51,861 bases of DNA. It comes from Candidatus Hydrothermus pacificus. GTDB lineage: Bacteria > Hydrothermota > Hydrothermia > Hydrothermales > Hydrothermaceae. The translations under genes were made by a program, and so were the position numbers. Shown here one piece after another: positions 44,113 to 51,861 of this stretch; position 1 is the first letter of the stretch, and each line of letters opens with the position of its first letter. The stretch is from the NCBI GenBank assembly GCA_002011615.1, contig MTOH01000012.1:35304-87164 (forward strand), in the 5' to 3' direction. The notes under the pieces are model-generated. The model was given only the letters and a program-made list of their open reading frames with translations, did not search any database and was not told the origin of the DNA.

Positions 44113-45828
44113 ATGGAGGAGAAAACAAAAGAGGTAAAGGATTGTGGTTGCAGAGGAGGAAGTTTTTATACAAGTATATCAGAAAAAGAAACTATAGTTC
44201 AGGAAGACCTTGAACAAAGAATAAAGAGATTATCACAAAAAAATTCACGTTTTCCCTGCAGTATAATTCCAGAGGACAAGGCCTATTATAAAGAAGGTGA
44301 CATAAAGAATTTTCGTCCTGAAGAGAAACTCGGTGAACCCGGGAAATATCCTTTTACAAGGGGCGTTTATGAAACAATGTATCGAGGCAGATTGTGGACA
44401 ATGAGAATGTTCTCGGGTTTTGGAACAGCTGAACAGACAAACCAAAGATTCAAATTTTTACTGGAACACGGACAGACAGGGCTTTCAATTGCCTTTGATA
44501 TGCCAACCCTGATGGGTTATGACTCAGACCATCCCAGGTCCAAAGGAGAAGTTGGAAAAGAAGGAGTTGCAATATGTACCCTTAATAATATGAGGACCCT
44601 TTTTAAAGATATCCCCCTTAATAAAGTTTCAACATCAATGACAATAAATCCAACGGCTTTTATACTTCTTGCGTTCTATATTGCTGTTGCTGAAGAACAG
44701 GGTGTTCCGCTGGAAAAGTTGAGAGGAACAATTCAAAATGATATTTTAAAGGAATACATAGCTCAAAAAGAGTTTATATTTCCACCTGAGCCATCAATAA
44801 AGTTGATAATAGATACTGTTGAATTCTGTGCAAAACACATTCCTAAATGGCATCCGATTTCTATAAGCGGTTATCACATAAGAGAGGCGGGCTCAACTGC
44901 TGTTCAGGAACTTGCATTTACCCTTATGGACGGTTTTACCTATGTGAAATACGCAATTGAAAGAGGTCTTGATGTTGATGAATTTGCACCCCAGCTTTCT
45001 TTCTTTTTCAACTCTCACATGAACTTCTTTGAAGAGATAGCAAAGTTCCGTGCAGCAAGAAGGATATGGGCAAGATGGATGAAGGAGAAATTCGGTGCTA
45101 AAAAGCCTGAATCCTGCCGATTGAAATTTCATACCCAGACAGCAGGATGTTCTTTAACCGCACAACAGCCTGAAAACAATATAGTAAGAACAGCTATAGA
45201 AGCACTTGCAGCGGTTCTTGGAGGAACACAGAGTCTTCACACAAATTCAATGGATGAAGCACTTGCCCTTCCGGCAGAAAAGGCAGCAAAAATTGCTTTA
45301 AGAACTCAGCAGATTATAGCCTATGAAACCGATGTACCGGATGTTATTGATCCGCTTGCAGGTTCCTATTTTATTGAGTATCTTACAAATAAAATGGAAA
45401 AGGAAGCAGAAGAGATATTCAAAAAAATAGAGGAAATGGGTGGAATGGTTGAGGCAATAAAAAAAGGATGGCCGCAGAAGGAGATTTCAAGGTCTGCCTA
45501 TGAATTTCAAAAAGATGTTGAAGATAAAAAATACCTTGTTGTCGGGATTAATGAATTTGCAGAGGATGAAAAAATAGAAATACCAATATTAAAAATACTT
45601 CCTGAGATTGAAGAGAAACAGGTGAGGGAAGTAAAGGAATTCAAAGAGGAAAGGGATGATATAGTTGCAAAAAATAAACTGGAAGAATTAAGAAAAGCAG
45701 CAGAGAAAAATGAAAATCTAATGCCCTATACAATTTCTGCGGTAAAAGCACATTGCACACTCGGAGAAATAGTTGAGGAACTTAAAAAAGTTTATGGAAC
45801 GTGGCAGGAACCGCCCAATTTATATTGA
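44113..45828 (+). CDS. B12-dependent acyl-CoA mutase, large subunit, isobutyryl-CoA-mutase-like
   Basis: A 571-residue catalytic subunit (TIM barrel) without the B12 domain, which is encoded next. '[19 protein letters not shown]', '[15 protein letters not shown]' and '[12 protein letters not shown]' (His255) are clear family motifs. The two residues that bind the methylmalonyl carboxylate in methylmalonyl-CoA mutase, Tyr89 and Arg207, are Phe100 and Gln218 here by alignment of 'RMFSGFG' and '[11 protein letters not shown]'. Phe/Gln is the pair known in isobutyryl-CoA mutase. The enzyme therefore probably interconverts isobutyryl- and butyryl-CoA or a similar acyl-CoA, not methylmalonyl-CoA. 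Confidence 0.88.
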   Translation: MEEKTKEVKDCGCRGGSFYTSISEKETIVQEDLEQRIKRLSQKNSRFPCSIIPEDKAYYKEGDIKNFRPEEKLGEPGKYPFTRGVYETMYRGRLWTMRMFSGFGTAEQTNQRFKFLLEHGQTGLSIAFDMPTLMGYDSDHPRSKGEVGKEGVAICTLNNMRTLFKDIPLNKVSTSMTINPTAFILLAFYIAVAEEQGVPLEKLRGTIQNDILKEYIAQKEFIFPPEPSIKLIIDTVEFCAKHIPKWHPISISGYHIREAGSTAVQELAFTLMDGFTYVKYAIERGLDVDEFAPQLSFFFNSHMNFFEEIAKFRAARRIWARWMKEKFGAKKPESCRLKFHTQTAGCSLTAQQPENNIVRTAIEALAAVLGGTQSLHTNSMDEALALPAEKAAKIALRTQQIIAYETDVPDVIDPLAGSYFIEYLTNKMEKEAEEIFKKIEEMGGMVEAIKKGWPQKEISRSAYEFQKDVEDKKYLVVGINEFAEDEKIEIPILKILPEIEEKQVREVKEFKEERDDIVAKNKLEELRKAAEKNENLMPYTISAVKAHCTLGEIVEELKKVYGTWQEPPNLY

Positions 45829-45830
45829 AA

Positions 45831-46247
45831 ATGAAAAAAGATAAAATAAGAGTTTTGGTTGCAAAGGTGGGGCTTGATGGACACGACAGGGGGGCAAAGG
45901 TCATAGCATCTGCGTTTAGAGATGCGGGATTTGAGGTGATATACTCAGGGCTTCACCAGACACCCGAAGCTGTTGTAAGGACTGCTATTCAGGAAGATGT
46001 GGATGTGATAGGTATAAGTATACTTTCAGGAGCACATATGACAATATTTCCTGAGATACTGAAACTTCTTAAAGAAAAAGGTGTAGAAGATATTGTTATT
46101 ACAGGTGGAGGTATAATTCCTGAAGATGATGCTGAAAAACTGTGCCAGATGGGAATCGGAAAGCTTTTCGGTCCAGGAACCCCATTGAATGAGATAATTG
46201 AGTATATAAAAGAGGAGGTCAAAAGGAGGAGAAAGAAGGCAGATTAA
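45831..46247 (+). CDS. B12-binding small subunit of the acyl-CoA mutase
   Basis: About 138 residues from ATG 45831, two bases after the large-subunit stop; the longer frame from 45801 starts inside the previous gene and is rejected. '[12 protein letters not shown]' has the cobalamin motif D-x-H-x-x-G, with His18 as lower ligand to cobalt. '[15 protein letters not shown]' and '[14 protein letters not shown]' complete the base-off/His-on binding fold. It pairs with the large subunit to form the mutase. It ends the operon; an unrelated restriction-modification gene begins 24 bases later. Confidence 0.93.
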   Translation: MKKDKIRVLVAKVGLDGHDRGAKVIASAFRDAGFEVIYSGLHQTPEAVVRTAIQEDVDVIGISILSGAHMTIFPEILKLLKEKGVEDIVITGGGIIPEDDAEKLCQMGIGKLFGPGTPLNEIIEYIKEEVKRRRKKAD

Positions 46248-46271
46248 CAAATTACGAAAGTTAAATAAAAA

Positions 46272-47801
46272 ATGAAAAATAGAGAAAAGTTAAAGTGTCC
46301 TTATTGTGATAGGAAAATAGATAAAAACTTAGGAACACATATTAAGAAATTTCATGGGAAAGATAGATTTAAAGAGGCAGTTGTAAATGCAAAGAAAAAA
46401 GGTATACCAGATTCAAAAATTGGTGAAATGTTTAACATTACTTTTAGAGAACTTGAAAAAATAATTACCGAGAAATTTGGAATAAATATATCTATAGTTA
46501 AAGAAAAAAAAATAAAAAATCTTTACCCCAAGGGCTTTAAACCCGAGACTACTACAGTCTGGAGCTTTAAAAGTCGAGGAAACTGGGCAACACATGATGG
46601 GCGATATAGAGGAAATTGGTCTCCTTATATTCCGAGGAATATAATATTAAGATATTCAAGTCCTGGGGATACTGTATTGGATTATTTTGTAGGGGGTGGA
46701 ACTACAGCAATAGAAGCAAAATTACTTGGAAGAAAATGCATAGGAATAGATATAAATCCAATGGCAATAGAGCTCACGAAAAAAAATCTTAATTTTGAAA
46801 TAAATAAGAGATTTCTCAAAGATATGAAAGTCTGTGAACTTGATGTATATACAGGTGATGCAAAAAACCTGAAGGGAATTAAAAATGCGAGTATAGATTT
46901 AATATGTGCTCATCCGCCTTATGCAGGAATCATAAATTACAGTGTTAAAATAGAAGGTGATCTTTCTCAACTCACATTAGAGGAATATTTGAGAGAGATG
47001 GAAAAAGTAGCAAAGGAAAGTTGTAGAGTTTTGAAGCCCGGCAAGATATGTGCGATATTAATAGGAGACACAAGAAAAAATAAAAGAGTAGTTCCCATAG
47101 GATTTGAAGTAATAAAAATATTTCTAAAGACTGGATTTAAATTAAAAGAACTGGTTATTAAAAGACAACACAATTGTAAAACTACAGGATTCTGGTTTAA
47201 GAGGAGCCTAAAATACAATTTCTTGCTTCTTGCTCATGAATACTTACCTATTTTTATAAAACCGTTGAAATCCCGAAAGATTAGGGAAAAGACCACACAG
47301 TATTTCCAAAATCTTCAGGTTGAAATTAGTACACCTAAGATTAATACACCTGAGACAACTACAGTATGGATATTTAACAATGATAATTGGCTTAACAAAA
47401 CTGTCAAGAACCTTTTATTTCGATATAAAATAAAAAATTATTTAATCTGGGATAAAAAATTTAAAAATGTTAAAGAGAAAGGACTTCTGGTAGTTCCTAT
47501 TTTAGACTTAGAAACTTACAAAATATTCTTAAGAACTGTAGAAAAGTTTAAGAAATTTACAAATGGCTTTTCTTATATAGCATTTTTATGTAAAGATGTG
47601 AGACTTATTGACCATACTCTTTCCCCTTTAGCAGTGGACATAGAAAACGAATTAAAAAAATTTGAAAATCTTAAACTGAAAGAAATTGTTATAATCTCGA
47701 TAGAAGACCATGATTTTGACATGTTTGATTTAAAAAAAGAGGAAGATTTATCAATTACACATTATTATCTTTTACTTTATGATCAAGTAAAAAATGGATA
47801 G
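46272..47801 (+). CDS. DNA methyltransferase (N4/N6 type) with N-terminal C2H2 zinc finger
   Basis: A 509-residue protein. Residues 9-28 form a C-x2-C-x10-H-x4-H zinc finger, followed by a small helix-turn-helix-like part. Residues about 91-330 are the methylase: 'PETTTVWSFKSRGNWATHDG', SAM motif I 'LDYFVGGGTTAIEAKLLG' (about 135-152) and catalytic motif IV 'CAHPPYAG' (His-Pro-Pro-Tyr, where Asp-Pro-Pro-Tyr is usual). A C-terminal part repeats 'PETTTVW' at 360-366. It overlaps the DpnII-like nuclease gene by eight bases and is its protective partner. The target is presumably the nuclease's site; base and sequence are unproved. Confidence 0.85.
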   Translation: MKNREKLKCPYCDRKIDKNLGTHIKKFHGKDRFKEAVVNAKKKGIPDSKIGEMFNITFRELEKIITEKFGINISIVKEKKIKNLYPKGFKPETTTVWSFKSRGNWATHDGRYRGNWSPYIPRNIILRYSSPGDTVLDYFVGGGTTAIEAKLLGRKCIGIDINPMAIELTKKNLNFEINKRFLKDMKVCELDVYTGDAKNLKGIKNASIDLICAHPPYAGIINYSVKIEGDLSQLTLEEYLREMEKVAKESCRVLKPGKICAILIGDTRKNKRVVPIGFEVIKIFLKTGFKLKELVIKRQHNCKTTGFWFKRSLKYNFLLLAHEYLPIFIKPLKSRKIREKTTQYFQNLQVEISTPKINTPETTTVWIFNNDNWLNKTVKNLLFRYKIKNYLIWDKKFKNVKEKGLLVVPILDLETYKIFLRTVEKFKKFTNGFSYIAFLCKDVRLIDHTLSPLAVDIENELKKFENLKLKEIVIISIEDHDFDMFDLKKEEDLSITHYYLLLYDQVKNG

Positions 47802-48927
47802 AGAGGATATTTATATAGATTTTGCATCAAAAATTTCTTTTTTGGAATTTATTCAAGAAGAATTCAGATACAGTGATTTGAATTTAAATAAACTTAGAGA
47901 TGAGATAGAGCTTATAAAGAAGACTTCTAAATGGAATATTGATTTACTTGCAGATTCTATAATGAGATACCCTGCGCTTTTTCTTATCTTTCAGGAAATA
48001 TTTCAACTCATAAGGTTTACAAATACCCAACTGATCCACTTCATATTTAATATTTCAATTCTTAATTCCACTAACTTAAATTCTATTTTTGAATATATGC
48101 TATACAATGTGAAATTTGACGAAGAGTTCAGAAAAATTTTTTTAAGTATTTTAGGAGAAAAGGATTATAGACAATTTATTAAAAATCTAAAAAATTACAG
48201 AAAAGAATTCTTGATAGCCAATTTTAAAATGTCAATATCAAGATACATTAAAAAAATATCCAGGGACTTTAAAATTCTTGAAGAGAGGGTAACAAAAGAG
48301 GAATTTAAAGATTTTTCTATAAGATTTGCAAATTATCTTTTAAACAACTTAAAGTTAAGCGAAACTCTTTCTTCAATAAATGTGGAAAATTTTTTAAAAT
48401 ATAAAAAAATACCCCTTGATACAAAAAGTATTCATGGTAACTTTATGAAAATAAGAATTCAAGAAACATTGGATGAAAATGATTTTATCAATATAGATTC
48501 CTTGTTACAAGAAAAAAATATTACAGTCATTTCACATAAGATGAAGGATATTTTAAATAATGTTTCAACGAACAGAGATAGATTATATTGTACAGAAAAG
48601 TTCGTAGAAGGCATATTTATCCCTAAGAAAGGTAAATTAAAGAAATTTGACCTCATAATTTTCAAAAATTATACCCCGAAATTCTTATTCGAGATGAACT
48701 TTTATTCAACCGAAGGAACAAAAATAGGTATAAATATTACAGAATATATAGATCTTAAAAATTTTATAGATAAGAATTTTAAAAATAAGTTTAAATTTTA
48801 CTGGATAACAGATGGGAATTACTGGCTGACAAAAACAGGTAAAAACACTTTTTTAAATCTCCTTAATTACTTTGATATAATATTTAACATTAACATTTTC
48901 AAACAAAACATTAAAAAATTCACTTAG
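47794..48927 (+). CDS. Type II restriction endonuclease, DpnII/MboI-like family
   Basis: A 377-residue, very AT-rich gene. The C-terminal 100 residues match the DpnII family closely: 'KKFDLIIF' (Asp286), 'FLFEMNFYSTEGTKI' (Glu300, Asn302) and 'FYWITDGNYWLTKTG' with 'IIFNINIF', which in DpnII are EVNFYSGSGSK and FMWITDGQGW. These hold the metal-binding PD-(D/E)xK-type site. It is about 90 residues longer than DpnII at the N-terminus, where no motif is seen. DpnII cuts GATC; a GATC specificity here is inference. It is translationally coupled to the methylase. Confidence 0.8.
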   Translation: MDREDIYIDFASKISFLEFIQEEFRYSDLNLNKLRDEIELIKKTSKWNIDLLADSIMRYPALFLIFQEIFQLIRFTNTQLIHFIFNISILNSTNLNSIFEYMLYNVKFDEEFRKIFLSILGEKDYRQFIKNLKNYRKEFLIANFKMSISRYIKKISRDFKILEERVTKEEFKDFSIRFANYLLNNLKLSETLSSINVENFLKYKKIPLDTKSIHGNFMKIRIQETLDENDFINIDSLLQEKNITVISHKMKDILNNVSTNRDRLYCTEKFVEGIFIPKKGKLKKFDLIIFKNYTPKFLFEMNFYSTEGTKIGINITEYIDLKNFIDKNFKNKFKFYWITDGNYWLTKTGKNTFLNLLNYFDIIFNINIFKQNIKKFT

Positions 48928-48930
48928 CCC

Positions 48931-49764
48931 ATGAAAAACTTCAAAAAATTTTTATCAAAAAACTTTGAAATTTATTACATAAAAACAGGAACTTTTAAAC
49001 TTGATGGCGGAGCGATGTTTGGAACGGTTCCAAAGGTTATATGGAATAGAATATATCCTTGCGATAATAATAATAGAATCACCCTTTCCCAGAACTCACT
49101 GATTGTAGTCTCTGAAGATTTTAAACTACTCATAGAACCCGGATGTGGAAATAAATGGAATGAAAGGAGAAAAAAAATATTTGAATTTGAAGGCGGGATA
49201 GCGAACTTAAAAAATTTTGGATTTTCTCCTGATGAAATCACCCATGTAAGTTTTACCCATCTCCATTTTGACCATGCAGGCGGAGCAACAGAACTTATAA
49301 ATGGAGATTTAAAACCCTTTTTCAAGAATGCAGAATATCTTATAAGAAAAGAAGAACTTGAAGATGCGATAAATTCAAATGAGAGAACGAAAGCAAGTTA
49401 TTTAAAAGAGGATTTCATGCCCCTGATTAAGGTGCAAAAGGTAAAAGAAATAGAAAAAGACTGTGAGATACTCCCAGGAATAAAAATTATAAAAACAGGC
49501 GGACATACAAGGGGTCATGTTGTATTTCTAATTGAAGATAAAATTTTGTTTTTCGGTGATTTGGTTCCCACAGCAAAACATATCCATCTTCCCTATATAA
49601 TGGCTTATGATAATTTACCTCTTGAAACTCTTGAAAAAAGAAAAGAAATATACAGGATGTGTATGGAAAAGGAAATTCAGATATTTTTCCCGCATGATAC
49701 GGAACTTAAAACAGGGTATATAATTCAAAAGGAAGGGAAATATACTTTAAAAGAAATTGAGTAA
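48931..49764 (+). CDS. Metallo-beta-lactamase-fold hydrolase
   Basis: A 277-residue cytosolic hydrolase. The di-metal motif H-x-H-x-D-H is 'THLHFDHAGG' (His110, His112, Asp114, His115). 'GGHTRGH' supplies the next His, 'FFGDLVPTAKHI' the bridging Asp, and 'FPHD' the last His. The opening 'NRITLSQNSLIVVSEDFKLLIEPG' (about 48-71) is typical of the lactonase-like group. The substrate is unknown. It begins three bases after the restriction gene stop, without an SD, so it may be read from that transcript. Confidence 0.88.
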   Translation: MKNFKKFLSKNFEIYYIKTGTFKLDGGAMFGTVPKVIWNRIYPCDNNNRITLSQNSLIVVSEDFKLLIEPGCGNKWNERRKKIFEFEGGIANLKNFGFSPDEITHVSFTHLHFDHAGGATELINGDLKPFFKNAEYLIRKEELEDAINSNERTKASYLKEDFMPLIKVQKVKEIEKDCEILPGIKIIKTGGHTRGHVVFLIEDKILFFGDLVPTAKHIHLPYIMAYDNLPLETLEKRKEIYRMCMEKEIQIFFPHDTELKTGYIIQKEGKYTLKEIE

Positions 49765-49857
49765 ACTTTATCAATTTTTTAAAAACCGAGAAAAAACTTT
49801 AAAACATTTCTTTAAATTCTCTTAGTAAAGAACTTCTGGCTCAAATAATCAGTTGAT

Positions 49858-49886
49858 TTGACTTTTTTTTCAAAATCCTTTAAATA
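49858..49886 (+). promoter_or_regulatory. Possible sigma-70-type promoter for the 49926 gene
   Basis: TTGACT (49858-49863), 17-base spacer, TAAATA (49881-49886). The -10 is weak, and a TATAAA three bases further on is an alternative. A short leader with TTAGGAGGG leads to ATG 49926. Confidence 0.35.
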
Positions 49887-49925
49887 TTATAAAATTTAAT
49901 TTAAAAAAACACTTAGGAGGGTAAG

Positions 49926-50804
49926 ATGAAAAAGTTGCTGATAGTATCTCTATCCATGGGGATAATGGCATTTACTCCGGAAGAAATAGTTAAAAAAATA
50001 GATGTGAAAAAAGAAATTGAGGACCATCTTGAAGCCCAGGGATCTCCTCTTTTCTCCCCTTCTTTTTACAAAGCGTATAGATACGTGTATATATACAATA
50101 CGTGTGGATACTTGAGAAGGGCTTTAGAGCCTTATCTTGTAGAATATTTAAAAAACATTAAGATGGAGAATGATTCACAACCTTTGTGGTATTCTCAAAT
50201 TTTCTGGTACTTGACAAACAGCACTCATATTGCTATAGGAGAAATGGTAAAAAAAGAGGAAAATATCTATTATGATTATTGTACTATATACTGCACGAAA
50301 TTATGGATTAGAATAATTGAAGGATATAAAGGTTTATTTAGAGGAGAAAGAATATCTGTATGGCTTACCACATGTGAAGGGAAAATTTCACACCCGGGAA
50401 TAGAACAGTGGTGGTTCATCGGAGATACTCTTCTTCTTTTTCTCCAGAACTTACCCCAGGCTTGTGATGAGTATGCCAGGAAACATGGCGAAGATATCAA
50501 TTATTTGCCACAGGATTTTTTTATCACAGGACTTATATGTGGCACTTTTGGAATTATTTCAATAGACAAAGAAAAAAGGATTATAGGATGTTCAGGACAA
50601 AGGTTAAATCTCCCTTATAAGAATGTGATTGATCTTCTGAATACATTTATTCCTGTCTGTGAAAAATTAGAGCGGAAGATTAAAGAATATAAATTTCCTC
50701 TTACAGAGAAAGAATATGCAGAATTCATGAAAAAAAGAGGCTATAACTATCCTTTGAGTAACGAAGATTTCGAAAGATTACACAAAAAATTTGAAAAAAA
50801 ATAG
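49926..50804 (+). CDS. Exported protein of unknown function
   Basis: A 292-residue protein with a short signal peptide (MKKLLIVSLSMGIMAF) and AGGAGGG as SD. The mature part is Cys- and aromatic-rich ('IYNTCGYLRRALEPYLVEYL', 'DYCTIYCTKLWIRII', 'ISVWLTTCEGK', 'GLICGTFGIISIDKEKRIIGC'), and several Cys could form disulfides. A helical C-terminus follows, with 'LTEKEYAEFMKKRGYNYPLS'. No family is recognised. It lies seven bases before the metalloprotease gene, suggesting an operon of exported proteins; it could be an inhibitor, substrate or partner of the protease, which is speculation. Confidence 0.6.
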   Translation: MKKLLIVSLSMGIMAFTPEEIVKKIDVKKEIEDHLEAQGSPLFSPSFYKAYRYVYIYNTCGYLRRALEPYLVEYLKNIKMENDSQPLWYSQIFWYLTNSTHIAIGEMVKKEENIYYDYCTIYCTKLWIRIIEGYKGLFRGERISVWLTTCEGKISHPGIEQWWFIGDTLLLFLQNLPQACDEYARKHGEDINYLPQDFFITGLICGTFGIISIDKEKRIIGCSGQRLNLPYKNVIDLLNTFIPVCEKLERKIKEYKFPLTEKEYAEFMKKRGYNYPLSNEDFERLHKKFEKK

Positions 50805-50811
50805 GGGGGAA

Positions 50812-51861
50812 ATGAAAAAGTGGTTATTTGTTTTACTTTTCGGATATATCCTTTATTCTTTTGAGACTGATGGTTCGTTCTGGGGTAACTGCGAGGTATG
50901 GATAGCCTCTTTAATGTATGGACAACCTTATGGCTGGGTCTTGGATGCAACATTATATTGGAGTGGTATGAATTATACATTAGGTCCTGCAAATGTTGAA
51001 ATTCTCTTTACCGGAGGAAGTGGTACAGGAATAGTGGAAACAAGGTGGGCTGGAATGCCTCTGAATATATTGGGCAAAACCGAGATGTTTACCTGTAACA
51101 ATAACTGTCGGGAATATTGTGACGGTTATATTTACATAAATTCCAGCTATCAATGGACCCAGGGAAGATTTGCAACAATTATAAGGCATGAAATAGGACA
51201 TGCAGCAGGTCTCGCTGATGAATCGGATAATCCACAAGCTGTAATGCACCCAGAGAATTGGCCACCACCAGAGAATAAGCCAATTATTCAGGATGATATT
51301 GACGGTCTTGGCTGTTTATACGGTGGGAGTTTTAACTGGGGAAGCGAGACTTTTACATTGTCTGAGCCTGAGGCAGAAGGAGTTTATGAATGTAAAATAC
51401 CTGTTCAATTCGGTGGATGCAACGGTGGGGGTATGTATGATGTAACAATTTATGTAAAATACGATGCGGATAATCCAAATTCTCCATGGGAATATGTAAA
51501 CATATTGCAAAATGTAAGAGGTTGTAAGATTTTTTTCAAAGAAAGAAGGAACTCTTCGCAATATACCCGGGTAAAAGTAAAATGGTTCTCAGGTAGTAAT
51601 CTTAAAGATTCTATAGTCTCGGGGATGTTTACCTATATATACACTCCATTATGTCCTGAAGCAAATCCTGATTTTATTTCGTCTTCAGAGTGTGGATGCG
51701 GGACCTTCAACATAATGGGACTTCCCATTCCTTCAAATTTTTATAAAATTGAAGTCTTTGATATCACAGGAAGAAGAATTTTCTTTACCGATAGAGAAAA
51801 TAAGGAATTTTTTATAAATGCATTAAACAACCTTCCAAGAGGAAACTATTTTTTGAGAATA
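50812..51861 (+). CDS. Secreted zinc metalloprotease (HExxHxxGxxD), 3' end outside window
   Basis: ATG 50812 follows AGGGGGGA, and the frame stays open to the window edge (350 codons). A signal peptide (residues 1-17) is followed by a catalytic domain with 'RHEIGHAAGLADESDNPQAVMHP': His126, Glu127, His130 and Asp136 as third zinc ligand, and Met in a Met-turn-like position. An Asp third ligand is as in snapalysin-type metzincins, while matrixins have His. Many Cys ('CNNNCREYC', 'CGCG') suggest disulfides. The C-terminus begins the export-type module ('IEVFDITGRRIFF', 'LPRGNYFLRI') just before the cut. It probably acts outside the cell. Confidence 0.85.
   Translation, partial: MKKWLFVLLFGYILYSFETDGSFWGNCEVWIASLMYGQPYGWVLDATLYWSGMNYTLGPANVEILFTGGSGTGIVETRWAGMPLNILGKTEMFTCNNNCREYCDGYIYINSSYQWTQGRFATIIRHEIGHAAGLADESDNPQAVMHPENWPPPENKPIIQDDIDGLGCLYGGSFNWGSETFTLSEPEAEGVYECKIPVQFGGCNGGGMYDVTIYVKYDADNPNSPWEYVNILQNVRGCKIFFKERRNSSQYTRVKVKWFSGSNLKDSIVSGMFTYIYTPLCPEANPDFISSSECGCGTFNIMGLPIPSNFYKIEVFDITGRRIFFTDRENKEFFINALNNLPRGNYFLRI

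Noticed and set aside
45801-45830. Extended start for the B12-binding subunit
   Set aside because: It would begin inside the large-subunit gene with a poor N-terminus; ATG 45831 fits the family start.
1-51861. Scarcity of GATC as a sign of restriction avoidance
   Set aside because: By eye I count about 22 GATC, well under what base composition alone would give (about 160 at one third G+C). But GTAC, with the same composition, also seems to occur only about two dozen times, so the scarcity may reflect codon and dinucleotide bias. A Markov-model count is needed.
1-51861. CRISPR arrays, insertion sequences, phage genes, rRNA or tRNA genes
   Set aside because: I looked for regular spaced repeats, transposases with terminal repeats and conserved RNA motifs and saw none.

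Overview
The window is about 52 kb of AT-rich bacterial DNA (roughly one third G+C by eye). No rRNA, tRNA, CRISPR array or insertion sequence is visible. The organism looks diderm: there are outer-membrane beta-barrel-like proteins, LolA-like proteins, lipoproteins with lipoboxes, an O-antigen-ligase-like protein and an RND exporter. At least six exported proteins end in a short C-terminal module of the type 'GRKIK...GIYFIK', like the sorting domains of the FCB group and candidate phyla such as WOR-3. I infer an uncultured lineage of that kind, but only from style, with no marker gene.

Layout. 0-3.3 kb: end of a beta-barrel gene, a LolA-like protein and a CsgG/TolB-like two-part protein. 3.3-5.6 kb: a gene remnant, a small leaderless membrane ORF and a secreted beta-helix protein. 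5.7-7.8 kb (minus): an unknown protein and a GCS2-type carboxylate-amine ligase broken by one frameshift. 7.9-17.1 kb: lipoproteins, a nucleotidyltransferase toxin-antitoxin-like pair, an M14 carboxypeptidase, a membrane TPR protein that seems to start at AUA, a DUF4143 ATPase and a TPR protein. 17.3-23.6 kb (minus): a GH16-like enzyme and an Asp-box protein, preceded by a consensus sigma-54 promoter, repeated upstream palindromes, and a sensor kinase with its NtrC-family regulator. 23.7-25.4 kb: a lipoprotein and a secreted protein. 25.4-29.8 kb (minus): radical SAM, divergent PlsY, flippase-like and MFS genes. 29.8-30.7 kb: mntA with a frameshifted hepT. 30.7-35.6 kb (minus): a TetR-controlled RND export operon with paired operators. 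35.6-36.7 kb (minus): a peptidoglycan amidase and kptA. 36.8-41.1 kb: a polysaccharide operon (ligase plus three glycosyltransferases). 41.1-46.2 kb: divergent lipA/acyl-CoA dehydrogenase and meaB/B12-mutase operons. 46.3-48.9 kb: a DpnII-family restriction-modification pair. 48.9-51.9 kb: an MBL hydrolase, an unknown secreted protein and a secreted zinc protease running off the edge.

The clearest integrated system is at 18.3-23.6 kb. A periplasmic FG-GAP sensor kinase and a sigma-54 activator sit directly upstream of a perfect -24/-12 promoter, tandem palindromes and a structured leader, all aimed at a secreted-protein gene. The second is the mutase locus. The enzyme would be auto-annotated as methylmalonyl-CoA mutase but carries the Phe/Gln active-site pair known from isobutyryl-CoA mutase, and it lies opposite an acyl-CoA dehydrogenase. 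A recurrent theme is promoters whose predicted start site falls on or a few bases before the start codon, implying many leaderless mRNAs beside others with strong Shine-Dalgarno (SD) sites.
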